Shown here: piece by piece, positions 7,316-16,285 of the stretch
Layout: the number at the start of each line of letters is the position of its first letter
Numbering within the stretch: position 1 is the first letter of the stretch
NCBI GenBank assembly: GCA_945902805.1
Contig: CAMDMZ010000029.1
Location: forward strand, 1-55,065
Length of the DNA: 55,065 nucleotides
Source of the DNA: Propionivibrio dicarboxylicus
GTDB lineage: Bacteria > Pseudomonadota > Gammaproteobacteria > Burkholderiales > Rhodocyclaceae
Direction: 5' to 3'
Position numbers and translations under genes: made by a program
The notes under the pieces: model-generated
The model's database searches: none
The model's input: the letters and a program-made list of their open reading frames with translations, nothing else
Told to the model about the DNA's origin: nothing

Positions 7316-8338
7316 ATGAATCCCAGCCGTCTAGCCTTAAGTCTGCTCGCGCCTTTGATCATTGCAGTTCAGCCGGCGACCGCCGCCGACAAAGTCTTGA
7401 ATCTCTACTCGGCACGGCATTACCAGACCGACGAAGCGCTCTACAGCAACTTCACCACGCAGACCGGCATCAAGATCAATCGTATCGAAGCCAAGGAAGA
7501 CGAACTCCTCGAACGTATCCGCAACGAGGGCGCCAATAGTCCAGCCGATATATTCATCACAGTCGATGCGACGCGTCTGGCCAAGGCCGATGAACTCGGC
7601 CTGTTCGCCCCGGTGAACTCCAAGATCCTTGAGTCGCGTCTACCGCCGCAACTGCGCAGCAACGATTGGTTCGCTTTCTCGACCCGCGCCCGGGTACTGG
7701 TGATCAACAAGGACGCTATCAAGGCGACTGACGTGCAGAACTACGAAGATCTCGCCAATCCCAAACTGAAGGGTCAGGTTTGTTCACGTTCCGGCGCCCA
7801 CCCCTACAACATTTCCTTGATGGCTTCCATGATTGCGCGACTTGGCGAAGCCAAAGCTGAGGAATGGGCGCGTGGCGTTGTCGCCAACTTTGCCCGCGCA
7901 CCGAAAGGTGGCGACACCGACCAGATCAAGGCAGTGGCTGCCGGCGAATGCGGCGTGACGATCTCCAACAGCTACTACCTGGCCCGTTTGCTTCGCTCGG
8001 ACAAGGCGGACGATCGCAAACTGATGGAGAAAGTAACCATCATCTGGCCGAACCAGACTAACGTCGGTGCCCATATCAATATTTCCGGCGGCGGCATGCT
8101 CAAGACAGCACCCAACAAGGAGTCCGCCGTCAAATTCCTCGAATATCTAGCCAGCGACGACGCCCAACGCTATTTCGCCGATGGCAACAACGAATGGCCG
8201 GCCGTACCCAGCGTCGTCGTCAAGAACGTGGCACTTGATGCGATGGGCAAGTTCAAGGCCGATCCGCTGCCAATCGCCATGCTGGCGAAGAATTCCGCTG
8301 CGGCGCAAAAAGTCTACGACCGGGCAGGATGGCGCTGA
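7316..8338 (+). CDS. fbpA: Iron(III) ABC transporter periplasmic binding protein
   Basis: 340 residues, FbpA/FutA-type ferric-binding protein. The signal peptide ends near residue 24 (PATAA), followed by KVLNLYSARHYQTDEALY, where the YSARHY motif is that of the FutA/FbpA family. A paired iron-ligand tyrosine region, GVTISNSYYLARL, lies near residue 215. The start at 7316 has AAGGA 9 bp upstream; a longer upstream frame is not credible. It is convergent with the permease gene 31 bp downstream rather than in an operon with it, and is controlled by its own Fur-type promoter. Confidence 0.9.
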   Translation: MNPSRLALSLLAPLIIAVQPATAADKVLNLYSARHYQTDEALYSNFTTQTGIKINRIEAKEDELLERIRNEGANSPADIFITVDATRLAKADELGLFAPVNSKILESRLPPQLRSNDWFAFSTRARVLVINKDAIKATDVQNYEDLANPKLKGQVCSRSGAHPYNISLMASMIARLGEAKAEEWARGVVANFARAPKGGDTDQIKAVAAGECGVTISNSYYLARLLRSDKADDRKLMEKVTIIWPNQTNVGAHINISGGGMLKTAPNKESAVKFLEYLASDDAQRYFADGNNEWPAVPSVVVKNVALDAMGKFKADPLPIAMLAKNSAAAQKVYDRAGWR

Positions 8339-8369
8339 TTCACGCTGCCCACTCCACACACAAGGCGTA

Positions 8370-10043
8370 TTAGCAGGAATTGGTTCGTGTCCGCCCGGCA
8401 GCAATCTGCCGGGCGAGCAGGATGATGGGCACCAAACCGACAGCAACAATCGCCAGCGCCGCCGAAGACGCTTCAGCAAGGCGCTCATCCGCCGCCAAGG
8501 TATAGGTCTGCGTTGCCAGCGTATCGAAGTTGAACGGCCGCATCACCAGCGTGGCCGGCAGTTCCTTCATCACATCGACAAACACCAGCAGAGCCGCCGT
8601 CAGCAAGCTCCCACGCAAGAGCGGCAGATGCACCCGACGCAAAGTTTGCCCGGGGCCACAGCCCAGGCTGCGTGCGGCCGCTTCCATGCTCGGCGTCACC
8701 TGAGCAAAGCCGGCCTCCATGGTCTGCAAGGCAATCGCCAAAAAACGCGCCAGGTAAGCGTACACGAGCGCGGCAATCCCGCCCGTGAGAATCAAGCCCG
8801 GGTTGACGCCGCTCAGTTGTTCCCACCAGATCGCCAACTGCTGATCCAGACGCGTTACCGGAATCAGCACACCGACGGCAATCACCGAGCCAGGCACGGC
8901 ATATCCCAATCCGACCAATCGACTCGCCAGCCGTGGCAGCCACTCCCGATTTCGTGCCGCGTAGGCCAGCAACAACGCCAGCAGTGCCGCCAGCGTCGCG
9001 GCAACAGCAGCCAGCACAAAGCTGTTTCGTGCCAGCAAGAAGAAACGGCTACCGAATTGTGCGTCGCCCTCGGCCAGCGCCAGCTTGAACAACAAGACCG
9101 CAGGTAGCACAAAACCAATCACGACAGGAATCGCGCAACCCAACTGCGCCAAAAGCGCCTGCCCGCCGCGCAAGGGCTGGCGGAACGCGCGCCGACGCTG
9201 CGAACCATCGTGATACCGAGCGCGACCGCGACTAATGTGTTCCATGGTCACCAACAGGAGGACAAACCCCAGCAAGCAGGCCGCCAACTGCGCAGCGGCA
9301 ATGCGATCGCCCAGCGAAAACCAGGCACGATAGATGCCCGTGGTAAATGTCGGCAAAGCAAAATAAGCCACGGTGCCATAGTCGGCCAGGGTTTCCATTA
9401 GTGCCAGCGCAATGCCGGCGGCAATCGCCGGGCGTGCCAAGGGCAGCAAAACCCGCCGCACGGCCTGGCTCGGCGTAAGTCCCAGCATGCGCGCGGCTTC
9501 CACGGCGCCGCCGGCGCGTTCAAGAAAGGCGGTACGCACCAGCAGATAGACGTATGGGTAAAGCACACAGGAAAAGAGCACGATGGCGCCCGACAGTGAG
9601 CGCACATCCGGAAACCAGTAATCGTCCTTGCGCCAGCCAAAACTCTCGCGCAGGAAACTTTGCACCGGGCCGACAAACTGCAGAAAATCGGTATAGGTAT
9701 AGGCCAGCACATACGCCGGCATAGCCATCGGCAACAGCAGGGCCCACTCGGCCACGCGCCGCCCGGGGAATTCATTTAGCGCGACCAGCCAGGCAGCGCC
9801 AGTCCCCATCGCACCCACGCCAAGCCCCACGCCGAGGCAAAGCAACAAGGAATTGACCACATAATCCGTGAGCACTGTATCCAGCAAGTGACGCCAGGTA
9901 TCGCCGGTGCCACCCGTGAAAATATTCGTCACCACCGCCAGTACGGGTAACGCGACCAGCATGGCGAGTGCCAATGCAAACAACGGAAGGGGCGAGAAAA
10001 TGCGGAACACGGAACGGCGATTATAATTGCGAACCACTCTCAA
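8370..10043 (-). CDS. fbpB: Iron(III) ABC transporter permease
   Basis: About 557 residues with two fused permease domains and about 12 membrane segments, the usual size of FbpB. Each half has an EAA loop for ATPase contact: EAARMLGLTPSQAVRRVLLP (about residue 180) and EAARSLGCGPGQTLRRV (about 450). The start is uncertain: the frame opens at TTG 10043, while GTG 10010 is closer to the first membrane segment and to a predicted transcription start; neither has a clear ribosome site. It diverges from the ATPase gene and converges on fbpA. Confidence 0.88.
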   Translation of the reverse strand: MRVVRNYNRRSVFRIFSPLPLFALALAMLVALPVLAVVTNIFTGGTGDTWRHLLDTVLTDYVVNSLLLCLGVGLGVGAMGTGAAWLVALNEFPGRRVAEWALLLPMAMPAYVLAYTYTDFLQFVGPVQSFLRESFGWRKDDYWFPDVRSLSGAIVLFSCVLYPYVYLLVRTAFLERAGGAVEAARMLGLTPSQAVRRVLLPLARPAIAAGIALALMETLADYGTVAYFALPTFTTGIYRAWFSLGDRIAAAQLAACLLGFVLLLVTMEHISRGRARYHDGSQRRRAFRQPLRGGQALLAQLGCAIPVVIGFVLPAVLLFKLALAEGDAQFGSRFFLLARNSFVLAAVAATLAALLALLLAYAARNREWLPRLASRLVGLGYAVPGSVIAVGVLIPVTRLDQQLAIWWEQLSGVNPGLILTGGIAALVYAYLARFLAIALQTMEAGFAQVTPSMEAAARSLGCGPGQTLRRVHLPLLRGSLLTAALLVFVDVMKELPATLVMRPFNFDTLATQTYTLAADERLAEASSAALAIVAVGLVPIILLARQIAAGRTRTNSC

Positions 10044-10045
10044 TT
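10020..10045. promoter_or_regulatory. Shared divergent promoter and dyad between fbpB and fbpC
   Basis: The bases ATTATAAT (10020-10027) give a TATAAT box on both strands. Next to it is an imperfect dyad, AATTGCGA (10025-10032), 5 bp, TCTCAATT (10038-10045). It only loosely resembles a Fur box, but its position would let one regulator control both directions. No good -35 hexamers are seen. Confidence 0.35.
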
Positions 10046-10078
10046 AGCGCGATGCCGCAAACCCTACCGCAAATCACC

Positions 10079-11146
10079 ATGCCCTTGCTCGAAGTCGATC
10101 ATGTCAGCCACGGCTACCAGAAACAGCTGGTCGTCGATGACATTTCCTTTCGCTTGCAGCAAGGTGAGATTGCCTGCCTGCTCGGCGCTTCCGGCTGTGG
10201 CAAAACCACGATGTTGCGGCTGATCGCCGGCTTCGAAGCGCCGCGTTCCGGCATGCTGCGGGTGAATGGCGACATCGTTGCCAATCAGCAACATTTCGTG
10301 CCGCCGGAAGCCCGCCGCATGGGCATGGTGTTCCAGGACTACGCGCTCTTTCCGCATCTTTCGGTTGCTGACAACATCGGTTTCGGTCTCCACAAAAAGT
10401 CGGTGCTGGCGAGACGGCGCCGAGTGGATGAAATGCTGGACTTGGTCGGTCTGGCCGGTCGCGGCGAGCGCTATCCACATGAACTCTCCGGCGGCCAGCA
10501 GCAACGCGTCGCGCTGGCCCGTGCGCTGGCACCGGAACCCTATCTATTATTGCTCGATGAGCCGTTCTCCAATCTTGACGTGGAGTTGCGCGAGCGTCTG
10601 TCGCTGGAAGTGCGCGACATTCTCAAACGCTCGGGCATTGCCGCAATCTTGGTAACGCACGACCAGCATGAAGCCTTTGCCGTCGCCGATGTCGTTGGCG
10701 TCATGCGCGGTGGCCGGATCGAGCAGTGGGATACACCGTATAACCTCTACCATCGGCCCGCAACCCGCCATGTCGCGAATTTCGTCGGCCAAGGCGTGTT
10801 CCTTCCAGGCGAGGTGATGAACCAGAATGCAGTCCGCGTTGAACTCGGCCTGCTCGACTCTGACCTACCCATGGAATGCGCCAAGAGTTGTAGCGAATGC
10901 CAACGCGGCTGTCATCTCGACGTGCTGCTCCGGCCCGACGATGTGGTTCATGACGACGCCAGCGACGTCGTTGCCGAAGTGATCGCCAAGGCCTTTCGTG
11001 GTGCCGAATTCCTCTACACCTTGCGCCTTTCCTCCGGCCGCGAGGTGCTCTCCTTGGTGCCGTCACATCACAATCACGCGATTGGCGAAAAGATCGGCAT
11101 CCGGCTCGCGGTCGATCACGTCGTCGGTTTTCGTTCCGATCAATGA
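10079..11146 (+). CDS. fbpC: Iron(III) ABC transporter ATP-binding protein
   Basis: 355 residues from ATG 10079 ([13 protein letters not shown]); ATG 10052 in the same frame is an alternative, and neither has a clear ribosome site. Walker [10 protein letters not shown] (about 36-44), signature LSGGQQQR (about 136-143) and Walker B LLLLDEP (about 157-163), then a TOBE-like C-terminal domain, as in FbpC/FutC. Two oddities: the dispersed 28-bp element is embedded at about residues 106-115 without breaking the frame, and the C-terminal domain holds a CX3CX2CX3C cluster at about 264-275. Its stop overlaps the start of aat by 4 bp. Confidence 0.92.
   Translation: MPLLEVDHVSHGYQKQLVVDDISFRLQQGEIACLLGASGCGKTTMLRLIAGFEAPRSGMLRVNGDIVANQQHFVPPEARRMGMVFQDYALFPHLSVADNIGFGLHKKSVLARRRRVDEMLDLVGLAGRGERYPHELSGGQQQRVALARALAPEPYLLLLDEPFSNLDVELRERLSLEVRDILKRSGIAAILVTHDQHEAFAVADVVGVMRGGRIEQWDTPYNLYHRPATRHVANFVGQGVFLPGEVMNQNAVRVELGLLDSDLPMECAKSCSECQRGCHLDVLLRPDDVVHDDASDVVAEVIAKAFRGAEFLYTLRLSSGREVLSLVPSHHNHAIGEKIGIRLAVDHVVGFRSDQ
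10394..10421 (-). repeat. Dispersed 28-bp element, copy 2 (inside fbpC)
   Basis: A perfect match to the consensus (minus orientation; plus strand reads AAAAAGTCGGTGCT then GGCGAGACGGCGCC). It is in frame within fbpC and encodes [10 protein letters not shown], in the region after the Q-loop where family members are variable. Confidence 0.9.
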
Positions 11147-11877
11147 TCCCCTGGTTACCGGCCGAACCCGTTTTTCCGCCACTCGCTACAGCACTGGGCG
11201 GACCGGACAAACCGGATGAGCCGAATGGCCTGCTCGCCGCCGGTGGTGACCTCAGCCCAACTCGCCTGCTCGCCGCCTATCGCCAGGGCATCTTCCCTTG
11301 GTATTCCGGCGACCAACCAATTCTGTGGTGGAATCCCGATCCACGTCTGGTGCTGGTCCCTGCCGAATTTCACATCCGCCGTTCGCTGGCCAAGACGCTG
11401 CGCAATTCAGCGTATGAAATTCGCCTCGATAGCGCGTTCGCTGAGGTGATTCACGCCTGCGCAACAACGCCACGCGACGGCCAACCCGGCACCTGGATCG
11501 TGCCCACAATGCAAGACGCCTACCGCGAACTCCATCGGCTCGGCCACGCCCATAGCGTCGAAACCTGGATTGATGGCAAATTGGTGGGTGGCCTTTATGG
11601 CGTCGCCATCGGCCGTATGTTTTATGGCGAATCGATGTTTTCGCACCAGAGCGATGCGTCGAAAATTGCGTTGGCCCATCTTTGCGCATATCTCAGCGCG
11701 CGCGATTTCGGCATAATTGATTGCCAGATGGAAACCAATCACCTTACCTCGCTCGGAGCCCGCCCGATTTCGCGTGACGCGTTTGCGGCGGCACTACGAA
11801 TTTTCACGCCCGGCGACACGCCGGCCGCTGCGTGGCCGAACGATGCCATCAATGGCCACTTCCGGCGCACCGCCTAG
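11143..11877 (+). CDS. aat: Leucyl/phenylalanyl-tRNA--protein transferase
   Basis: 244 residues, about the usual length. It transfers Leu or Phe from charged tRNA to proteins with N-terminal Arg or Lys, marking them for ClpAP (the N-degron pathway). Family features: [28 protein letters not shown] (about 27-54), WWNPDPR (about 62-68), [23 protein letters not shown] (about 145-167) and [14 protein letters not shown] near the C-terminus. The ATG overlaps the fbpC stop (ATGA), suggesting coupling. bpt follows 9 bp later. Confidence 0.95.
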   Translation: MIPWLPAEPVFPPLATALGGPDKPDEPNGLLAAGGDLSPTRLLAAYRQGIFPWYSGDQPILWWNPDPRLVLVPAEFHIRRSLAKTLRNSAYEIRLDSAFAEVIHACATTPRDGQPGTWIVPTMQDAYRELHRLGHAHSVETWIDGKLVGGLYGVAIGRMFYGESMFSHQSDASKIALAHLCAYLSARDFGIIDCQMETNHLTSLGARPISRDAFAAALRIFTPGDTPAAAWPNDAINGHFRRTA

Positions 11878-11886
11878 GCCAAAACG

Positions 11887-12615
11887 ATGACTCATCTGCG
11901 TGACCTACCGCCGTTTCCGCTATTGCAGTTTTATGCCACGGCGCCCTATGGATGCTCTTACCTACCGGGCCGAATTGCCCGCTCCCAGGTTGCCACACCG
12001 ACTCATCTCATTGATTCAATGAGCTTTAGCGAGCTCGTCCAAGCCGGCTTTCGCCGCAGCGGCGTGTTCACCTACCGCCCTTACTGCGACGCCTGCCGCG
12101 AATGCCAGCCGGTTCGGCTACCTGTCCGCGAGTTCGAATCGAGCCGCAGCCAACGTCGGTCGCTCACTCGCCACGTCAATATGACTGCGCTCGAGCGACC
12201 TCTCACCTATCGCGAAGAGCACTATCAGCTCTATCAACGCTATCAGGCGGCGCGGCATAGCGGCGGCGGCATGGATCAGGACAGCCGCGACCAATACGCT
12301 CACTTCTTGTTGCAGTCTCATGTCGACAGTCGCCTGGTTGAATTTCGCGAAAACGATCAACTGCGCATGGTCAGCATCATCGATCTGCTGTTTGATGGCC
12401 TGTCATCGGTCTATACCTTCTATGATCCGGACATTGCCCCGGCCAGCTTGGGCACTTACTCGATTCTCTGGCAAATAGCGCAGTGTCAGCATCTCGAGCT
12501 ACCTTATCTGTATCTCGGCTACTGGATACGCGATAGCCGAAAAATGGCCTACAAGATCAACTTCCAGCCCATGGAAGCGCTAAATAGAGGCATGTGGCAG
12601 AAGATCGAGAAATAA
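11887..12615 (+). CDS. bpt: Aspartate/glutamate leucyltransferase
   Basis: 242 residues of the Bpt (Ate-like) family. It adds Leu to N-terminal Asp or Glu, the second bacterial N-degron branch. The N-terminal domain shows [15 protein letters not shown] and the cysteine-containing [15 protein letters not shown] (about 60-75); the C-terminal GNAT-like part has YTFYDPD and YLYLGYWI. The aat-bpt pair is common in proteobacteria and supports both calls. Confidence 0.93.
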   Translation: MTHLRDLPPFPLLQFYATAPYGCSYLPGRIARSQVATPTHLIDSMSFSELVQAGFRRSGVFTYRPYCDACRECQPVRLPVREFESSRSQRRSLTRHVNMTALERPLTYREEHYQLYQRYQAARHSGGGMDQDSRDQYAHFLLQSHVDSRLVEFRENDQLRMVSIIDLLFDGLSSVYTFYDPDIAPASLGTYSILWQIAQCQHLELPYLYLGYWIRDSRKMAYKINFQPMEALNRGMWQKIEK

Positions 12616-12679
12616 GCGAAATTGCCATTTAGACCGTCCTCGCTATCGTCACTGTTACCGTCACTGATAGTCGGCCAAA

Positions 12680-12710
12680 TGCATTCCATTCCGCGCTTTC
12701 TGCATTCCAT
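12680..12710. promoter_or_regulatory. Direct-repeat site for a LytTR regulator (predicted)
   Basis: TGCATTCCAT occurs exactly twice, at 12680-12689 and 12701-12710, with an 11-bp spacer and so a 21-bp period (two helical turns). LytTR regulators bind paired direct repeats with this geometry, and the known site of E. coli YpdB, GGCATTTCAT with an 11-bp spacer, is nearly the same. The site lies about 75 bp upstream of the operon that encodes a LytTR regulator, so autoregulation is likely. A shorter pair (CGTCACTG) lies just upstream. Confidence 0.55.
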
Positions 12711-12782
12711 CGCAATCCCATCGTGCATCACCGATGATTTCCTTAAGGTGTGGCCATCACCCCACCCAACAGGAGCTTTGCC

Positions 12783-13052
12783 ATGGACACCAACGAATTC
12801 AAGATCACCCTCTATCGTGATACACAGCGCAAGGCAGCCGCCATTTTCGCCATCCTGCTACTCGGGCTCGCTGCCGCTTCCGGCTGGCTGCGTACCGCAC
12901 CAAGTCATTGTTCTTCGACCGTCGCTAGCGCGCCTGACGACGCCATTCACTTGGGGCGCTTCGTGATCACGCCGACCGCTACGCATTACGTCAGCCACGA
13001 CGCCGGCCAGCGCCAAATCGCCACAACTCGCCCGACCGCGTCACCATCATGA
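12783..13052 (+). CDS. Small single-span membrane protein of the LytS/LytTR operon
   Basis: 89 residues; the ATG at 12783 has AGGAG at 7 bp spacing. It has a short cytoplasmic N-terminus (MDTNEFKITLYRDTQRK), one membrane segment at about 18-37 and a periplasmic tail of about 50 residues containing one cysteine. Its last 4 bp overlap the kinase start (ATGA). No family recognised. As the first gene after the predicted LytTR site it may be an accessory to, or target of, the kinase-regulator pair. Confidence 0.65.
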   Translation: MDTNEFKITLYRDTQRKAAAIFAILLLGLAAASGWLRTAPSHCSSTVASAPDDAIHLGRFVITPTATHYVSHDAGQRQIATTRPTASPS

Positions 13053-14218
13053 ATCAGGACGGATTCAAGCCGATTCTGCTCGGTCTGCGAGAGACGGTTT
13101 CAGCCATGGCTGACTTTCTCGCCCGCTTGAGTTTCTGGCGGTTTGTCGGTCTGTGCTTGCTATTGATGATGGTCGCTGGCGTTGCCGAGAGCCTGTTCCC
13201 CGAACATCGAAAACACAGCTCGACAATCGTCATCAAGAAAGACAAGGCTCCGGCCGAAATACCGGACACCAACAAGCCTATCGAGCCAATCGACCCGGAG
13301 CAAACTGCCGAAAAAAGCAAGGGTAAAGGCGTCGAAATCCGTATCGACGACGCAGGCATTGTGGTTCGCGGCTCCAAAGATCTTGAGCGCTTGGGCAAGA
13401 AAATCGAGGAACGCATTGATCGCGAGGACATCGATACGCACGATGACCAAGTAACCCAAGGTGTGCCGCTGCCGCAAATCGCCGTATTGATGATCATGCT
13501 GATGCTCATCGTCCGCCTCGTGTCCAAATCCAAACTTCAGGCCGAGGCACAGACCGCCGTGGCGCGTGATCAGGCGGAACGTGAAGCACTCTCGCGCCAA
13601 TTGGCCGAGGCCCGACTGCAAGCGCTGCAAGCCCAGGTCGAGCCGCACTTCTTGTTCAACACCCTGGCCGCTGTCGAATACCTGATCGAAACCGATCCGC
13701 CGCGCGCGGCGCAGATGCAGCGCAACCTGATCGGTTACTTGCGCTCGGTGATGCCCAACTTCCGTAAGCCCGATTCCACTCTTGGCCGCGAGGTGGACAT
13801 CTGCCGACATTACCTGGAGATCCTCAAGATGCGCATGGAAGATCGTCTCCAGGTCACCATCGATGTGCCCACTCATCTCGAAACCGCCGCAGTGCCGCCA
13901 CTGATGCTGCAGTCGATCGTCGAAAATGCCATTCGACACGGTCTCGAACCCAAGCCCGAAGGGGGTCAGTTGCATCTGCGAGCCGAGGTCAGCGAAGGCC
14001 GCCTGGCGATCACTGTCGTCGACACCGGCGTCGGGTTCTCTTCAGTCGGGCTCCCTTCAAGCGGCGCACCGGCCAGTAGCGGAGTGGGACTGGCCAATAT
14101 CCGCGAGCGGCTGGCGGCTTTGTTTGGTGAGCGCGGACGGCTCATGATTTCACCCAACCTGCCCCATGGTAGCCAGGTGCGGCTGGAACTGCCCTACGCG
14201 ACCGGAGGAAGCAAATGA
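13049..14218 (+). CDS. Sensor histidine kinase, LytS/YehU class
   Basis: 389 residues. TM1 at about 30-50, then a strongly charged periplasmic part of about 95 residues (Lys/Glu/Asp/Pro rich, with VEIRIDDAGIVVRG), TM2 at about 147-166, a coiled linker, and the His_kinase domain with the phospho-acceptor histidine in VEPHFLFNTL (about 199). The ATPase domain has N-box NAIRHGLEPK and DTGVGF. Unlike YpdA or BtsS, which have five or more membrane spans, it has only two, so the signal is probably sensed in the periplasm. It overlaps the regulator gene by 4 bp. Confidence 0.85.
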   Translation: MNQDGFKPILLGLRETVSAMADFLARLSFWRFVGLCLLLMMVAGVAESLFPEHRKHSSTIVIKKDKAPAEIPDTNKPIEPIDPEQTAEKSKGKGVEIRIDDAGIVVRGSKDLERLGKKIEERIDREDIDTHDDQVTQGVPLPQIAVLMIMLMLIVRLVSKSKLQAEAQTAVARDQAEREALSRQLAEARLQALQAQVEPHFLFNTLAAVEYLIETDPPRAAQMQRNLIGYLRSVMPNFRKPDSTLGREVDICRHYLEILKMRMEDRLQVTIDVPTHLETAAVPPLMLQSIVENAIRHGLEPKPEGGQLHLRAEVSEGRLAITVVDTGVGFSSVGLPSSGAPASSGVGLANIRERLAALFGERGRLMISPNLPHGSQVRLELPYATGGSK

Positions 14219-14973
14219 TCACCGCGCTAATCGCCGACGACGAACGCCTGATGCGGGAACAGCTGGAAACACGCCTGGCGAAGGCCTGGCCGGAATTGCA
14301 CATCGTCGCCCGTGGCGAGAATGGTTTCGATGCGGTACGGCTGGCTACAGAACATGAACCCCAGATCGCTTTTCTCGACATTCGCATGCCGGGACTGAGC
14401 GGCATCGAAGTGGCGGCACAACTCGACGAGGCCATCCACGTCGTCTTCGTCACCGCTTATGACGAATACGCAGTCGATGCCTTCGAGCGTGGCGCCATTG
14501 ATTACCTGCTGAAACCGGTCGATCCAGAACGCTTACTGCGCACCGTAGCCCGACTCAAGGACGCCGTGCGCCGCGCCGCGCCGCCGCGCGAAGGCGATTC
14601 CTGGGGCGAACTGCTACAACGGCTGGGGCAACAACGCCCCGCCGGCAATCGCCTGCAATGGATACAGGCGTCCGTGGGTGAACGGCTGGAATTGATTCCG
14701 GTTGATGAGGTGCTGTTTTTTCAGTCGGCGGACAAATACACACGCGTCGTGCGTGCCAACGGCGAAGCCCTGATTCGCAAACCGATCTACGAACTGGTTA
14801 CCGAACTCGATCCAGAACAGTTCTGGCAGGTGCATCGCGCCACTCTGGTGAATGCTAACGCTATCCGCGACCTGATCCGGGATAGTCGTGGTCGCTTACT
14901 GGTACGAATCAAGGGCAGCGAGGAAACGCTCGAAGTCAGCCGCAGCTACGCACACCGCTTCAAACAAATGTGA
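14215..14973 (+). CDS. LytTR-family response regulator
   Basis: 252 residues. Receiver domain about 1-120 with acidic pocket ADDE, phospho-acceptor Asp about 55 in FLDIRMPGLSG, Thr in FVTAY and Lys in LLKPVDP. LytTR DNA-binding domain about 145-250, with EVLFFQSADKYTRV and FWQVHRATLVN. Partner of the kinase just upstream. Its probable binding site is the direct repeat at 12680-12710. A copy of the 28-bp dispersed element begins 11 bp after its stop codon. Confidence 0.92.
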   Translation: MITALIADDERLMREQLETRLAKAWPELHIVARGENGFDAVRLATEHEPQIAFLDIRMPGLSGIEVAAQLDEAIHVVFVTAYDEYAVDAFERGAIDYLLKPVDPERLLRTVARLKDAVRRAAPPREGDSWGELLQRLGQQRPAGNRLQWIQASVGERLELIPVDEVLFFQSADKYTRVVRANGEALIRKPIYELVTELDPEQFWQVHRATLVNANAIRDLIRDSRGRLLVRIKGSEETLEVSRSYAHRFKQM

Positions 14974-14983
14974 TCCGTGTTCC

Positions 14984-15011
14984 GGCGCCGTCTCGCCAGC
15001 GCCGACTTTTT
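14984..15011 (+). repeat. Dispersed 28-bp element, copy 3
   Basis: GGCGCCGTCTCGCC followed by AGCGCCGACTTTTT, one base from consensus. It fills most of the 48-bp gap between the convergent LytTR gene and the TPR-protein gene. In this copy GGCGC and GCGCC could pair before the T-run, so it might act as a weak terminator here; the other copies do not support that as the general role. Confidence 0.88.
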
Positions 15012-15021
15012 AAGCGTCGAT

Positions 15022-16263
15022 TCAGCGCTGGGCAACGAGAACCCATAACCGCGCAATCTCGGCAGTGCCATCCGTGCCCTTGACGGTGCGCAGTGTCTCG
15101 ATCGCCTTGGACTTCTGCCCGGCCAGCCACTGAGCGAAACCAAGATGCAGCTTGGCATCCTCAGCGCGCTTGAAGCCGCCCTTCTTCAAGGCCTGTTCCA
15201 TCATCGGCAAGCCCTTGTCAGCCTGCCCACGCAGCACGTAATTCAGACCGGTGTTCATTAGCGGATCACCGTTCGCCGCCGCAGCCACCTTGGCATCGTC
15301 CAGACCCAGACTCTTGGTGTCCTCGGCCAAGCCTTTGGCCGCCGTATCGCGTAGTCGCTTGTGGCGTTCAATATCGGGGCCGGCACCGTTGCCCATCAGT
15401 TTGGCGTCATACCCGGCATCGATGAACTTTTTCGCCTCGGCCGGAAAACCAGCCTGGATCGCCAACTGAGCCGCCTCGACATATTCGTCGACCGTGCGCA
15501 TGGTGCCAGTGGCCATTTTGAGACGCAGCACATCCAGGGACAATTGGGTGGACAGACCGGAGCGAGTGGAAACCGAATACACCAAGGAGGCCCAGTAATC
15601 CTTCTTCGGATAATGCGTGACCAGCTTTTCCATGACATTGATAGCGCTGGCGCTATCTTTTTGCCGATTGGCGATGTCAGCCAACATCTGTAATTGCTGC
15701 TCTGCCGGAACTTTGCCCGCCGCTTCGGCGGCCTTCACTTCGGCCTGCAACTCATGGGCTGCCTTGGCCAGATCGCCGCCAAGATAAAGCGCCTGGGTCT
15801 GGAGCGTACGAATCGCCGGATCGCTGCCACCTTCCTGGAAATAACGGGCGCACGCGTCACCGGCTTTTGCGTAGTTTTTGGCCGTGTAGTATTGACCCGC
15901 TGCGGCAGCCAAGAGCGGCGCTTTGTCGGCGGCCGGAATTGCCGACGAGGCCACGGCCGCTTCAAACGCGGCAGCTGCAACCGCGGGCTCTCCGGCCATG
16001 CCAGCCGCCTGACCCTTGACGCGTTCGATCAGGTAAGTTTCGTAAGGCGTCTTGCCGCCGACCGCGTCTGTTTCATGCAATCGAGCGAGAGCATCCTTAC
16101 CTTTTTTGGCCTTTAGTGCGTCCAGTGCCGCCTGTACCGGCTTGCCAATTTCGGGTCGGATGCTGGGGGCCTTGGTCTCGTCGGCGAAAGCGTGGGTCGC
16201 AGCAAAAAACAGGGCCGCTGCTGCGGCCCGTTTGACGATGACAATTACGTTAACCATGTCCAT
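15022..16263 (-). CDS. Exported TPR-like protein of the TonB/ExbBD cluster
   Basis: 413 residues from ATG 16263, chosen for AAGGAA at 7 bp spacing; a longer frame upstream has no ribosome site. The signal peptide ends in ATHAFA, and the rest is alanine-rich helical repeats of TPR/Sel1 character (for example YYTAKNYAKAGDACARYFQ and LNYVLRGQADKGLPMMEQAL). It is the last gene of tonB-exbB-exbD-exbD and probably works in the periplasm with that complex. The exact role is unknown. Confidence 0.75.
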   Translation of the reverse strand: MDMVNVIVIVKRAAAAALFFAATHAFADETKAPSIRPEIGKPVQAALDALKAKKGKDALARLHETDAVGGKTPYETYLIERVKGQAAGMAGEPAVAAAAFEAAVASSAIPAADKAPLLAAAAGQYYTAKNYAKAGDACARYFQEGGSDPAIRTLQTQALYLGGDLAKAAHELQAEVKAAEAAGKVPAEQQLQMLADIANRQKDSASAINVMEKLVTHYPKKDYWASLVYSVSTRSGLSTQLSLDVLRLKMATGTMRTVDEYVEAAQLAIQAGFPAEAKKFIDAGYDAKLMGNGAGPDIERHKRLRDTAAKGLAEDTKSLGLDDAKVAAAANGDPLMNTGLNYVLRGQADKGLPMMEQALKKGGFKRAEDAKLHLGFAQWLAGQKSKAIETLRTVKGTDGTAEIARLWVLVAQR

Positions 16264-16285
16264 CCTTAATTTCCTTGGTTTAAGC

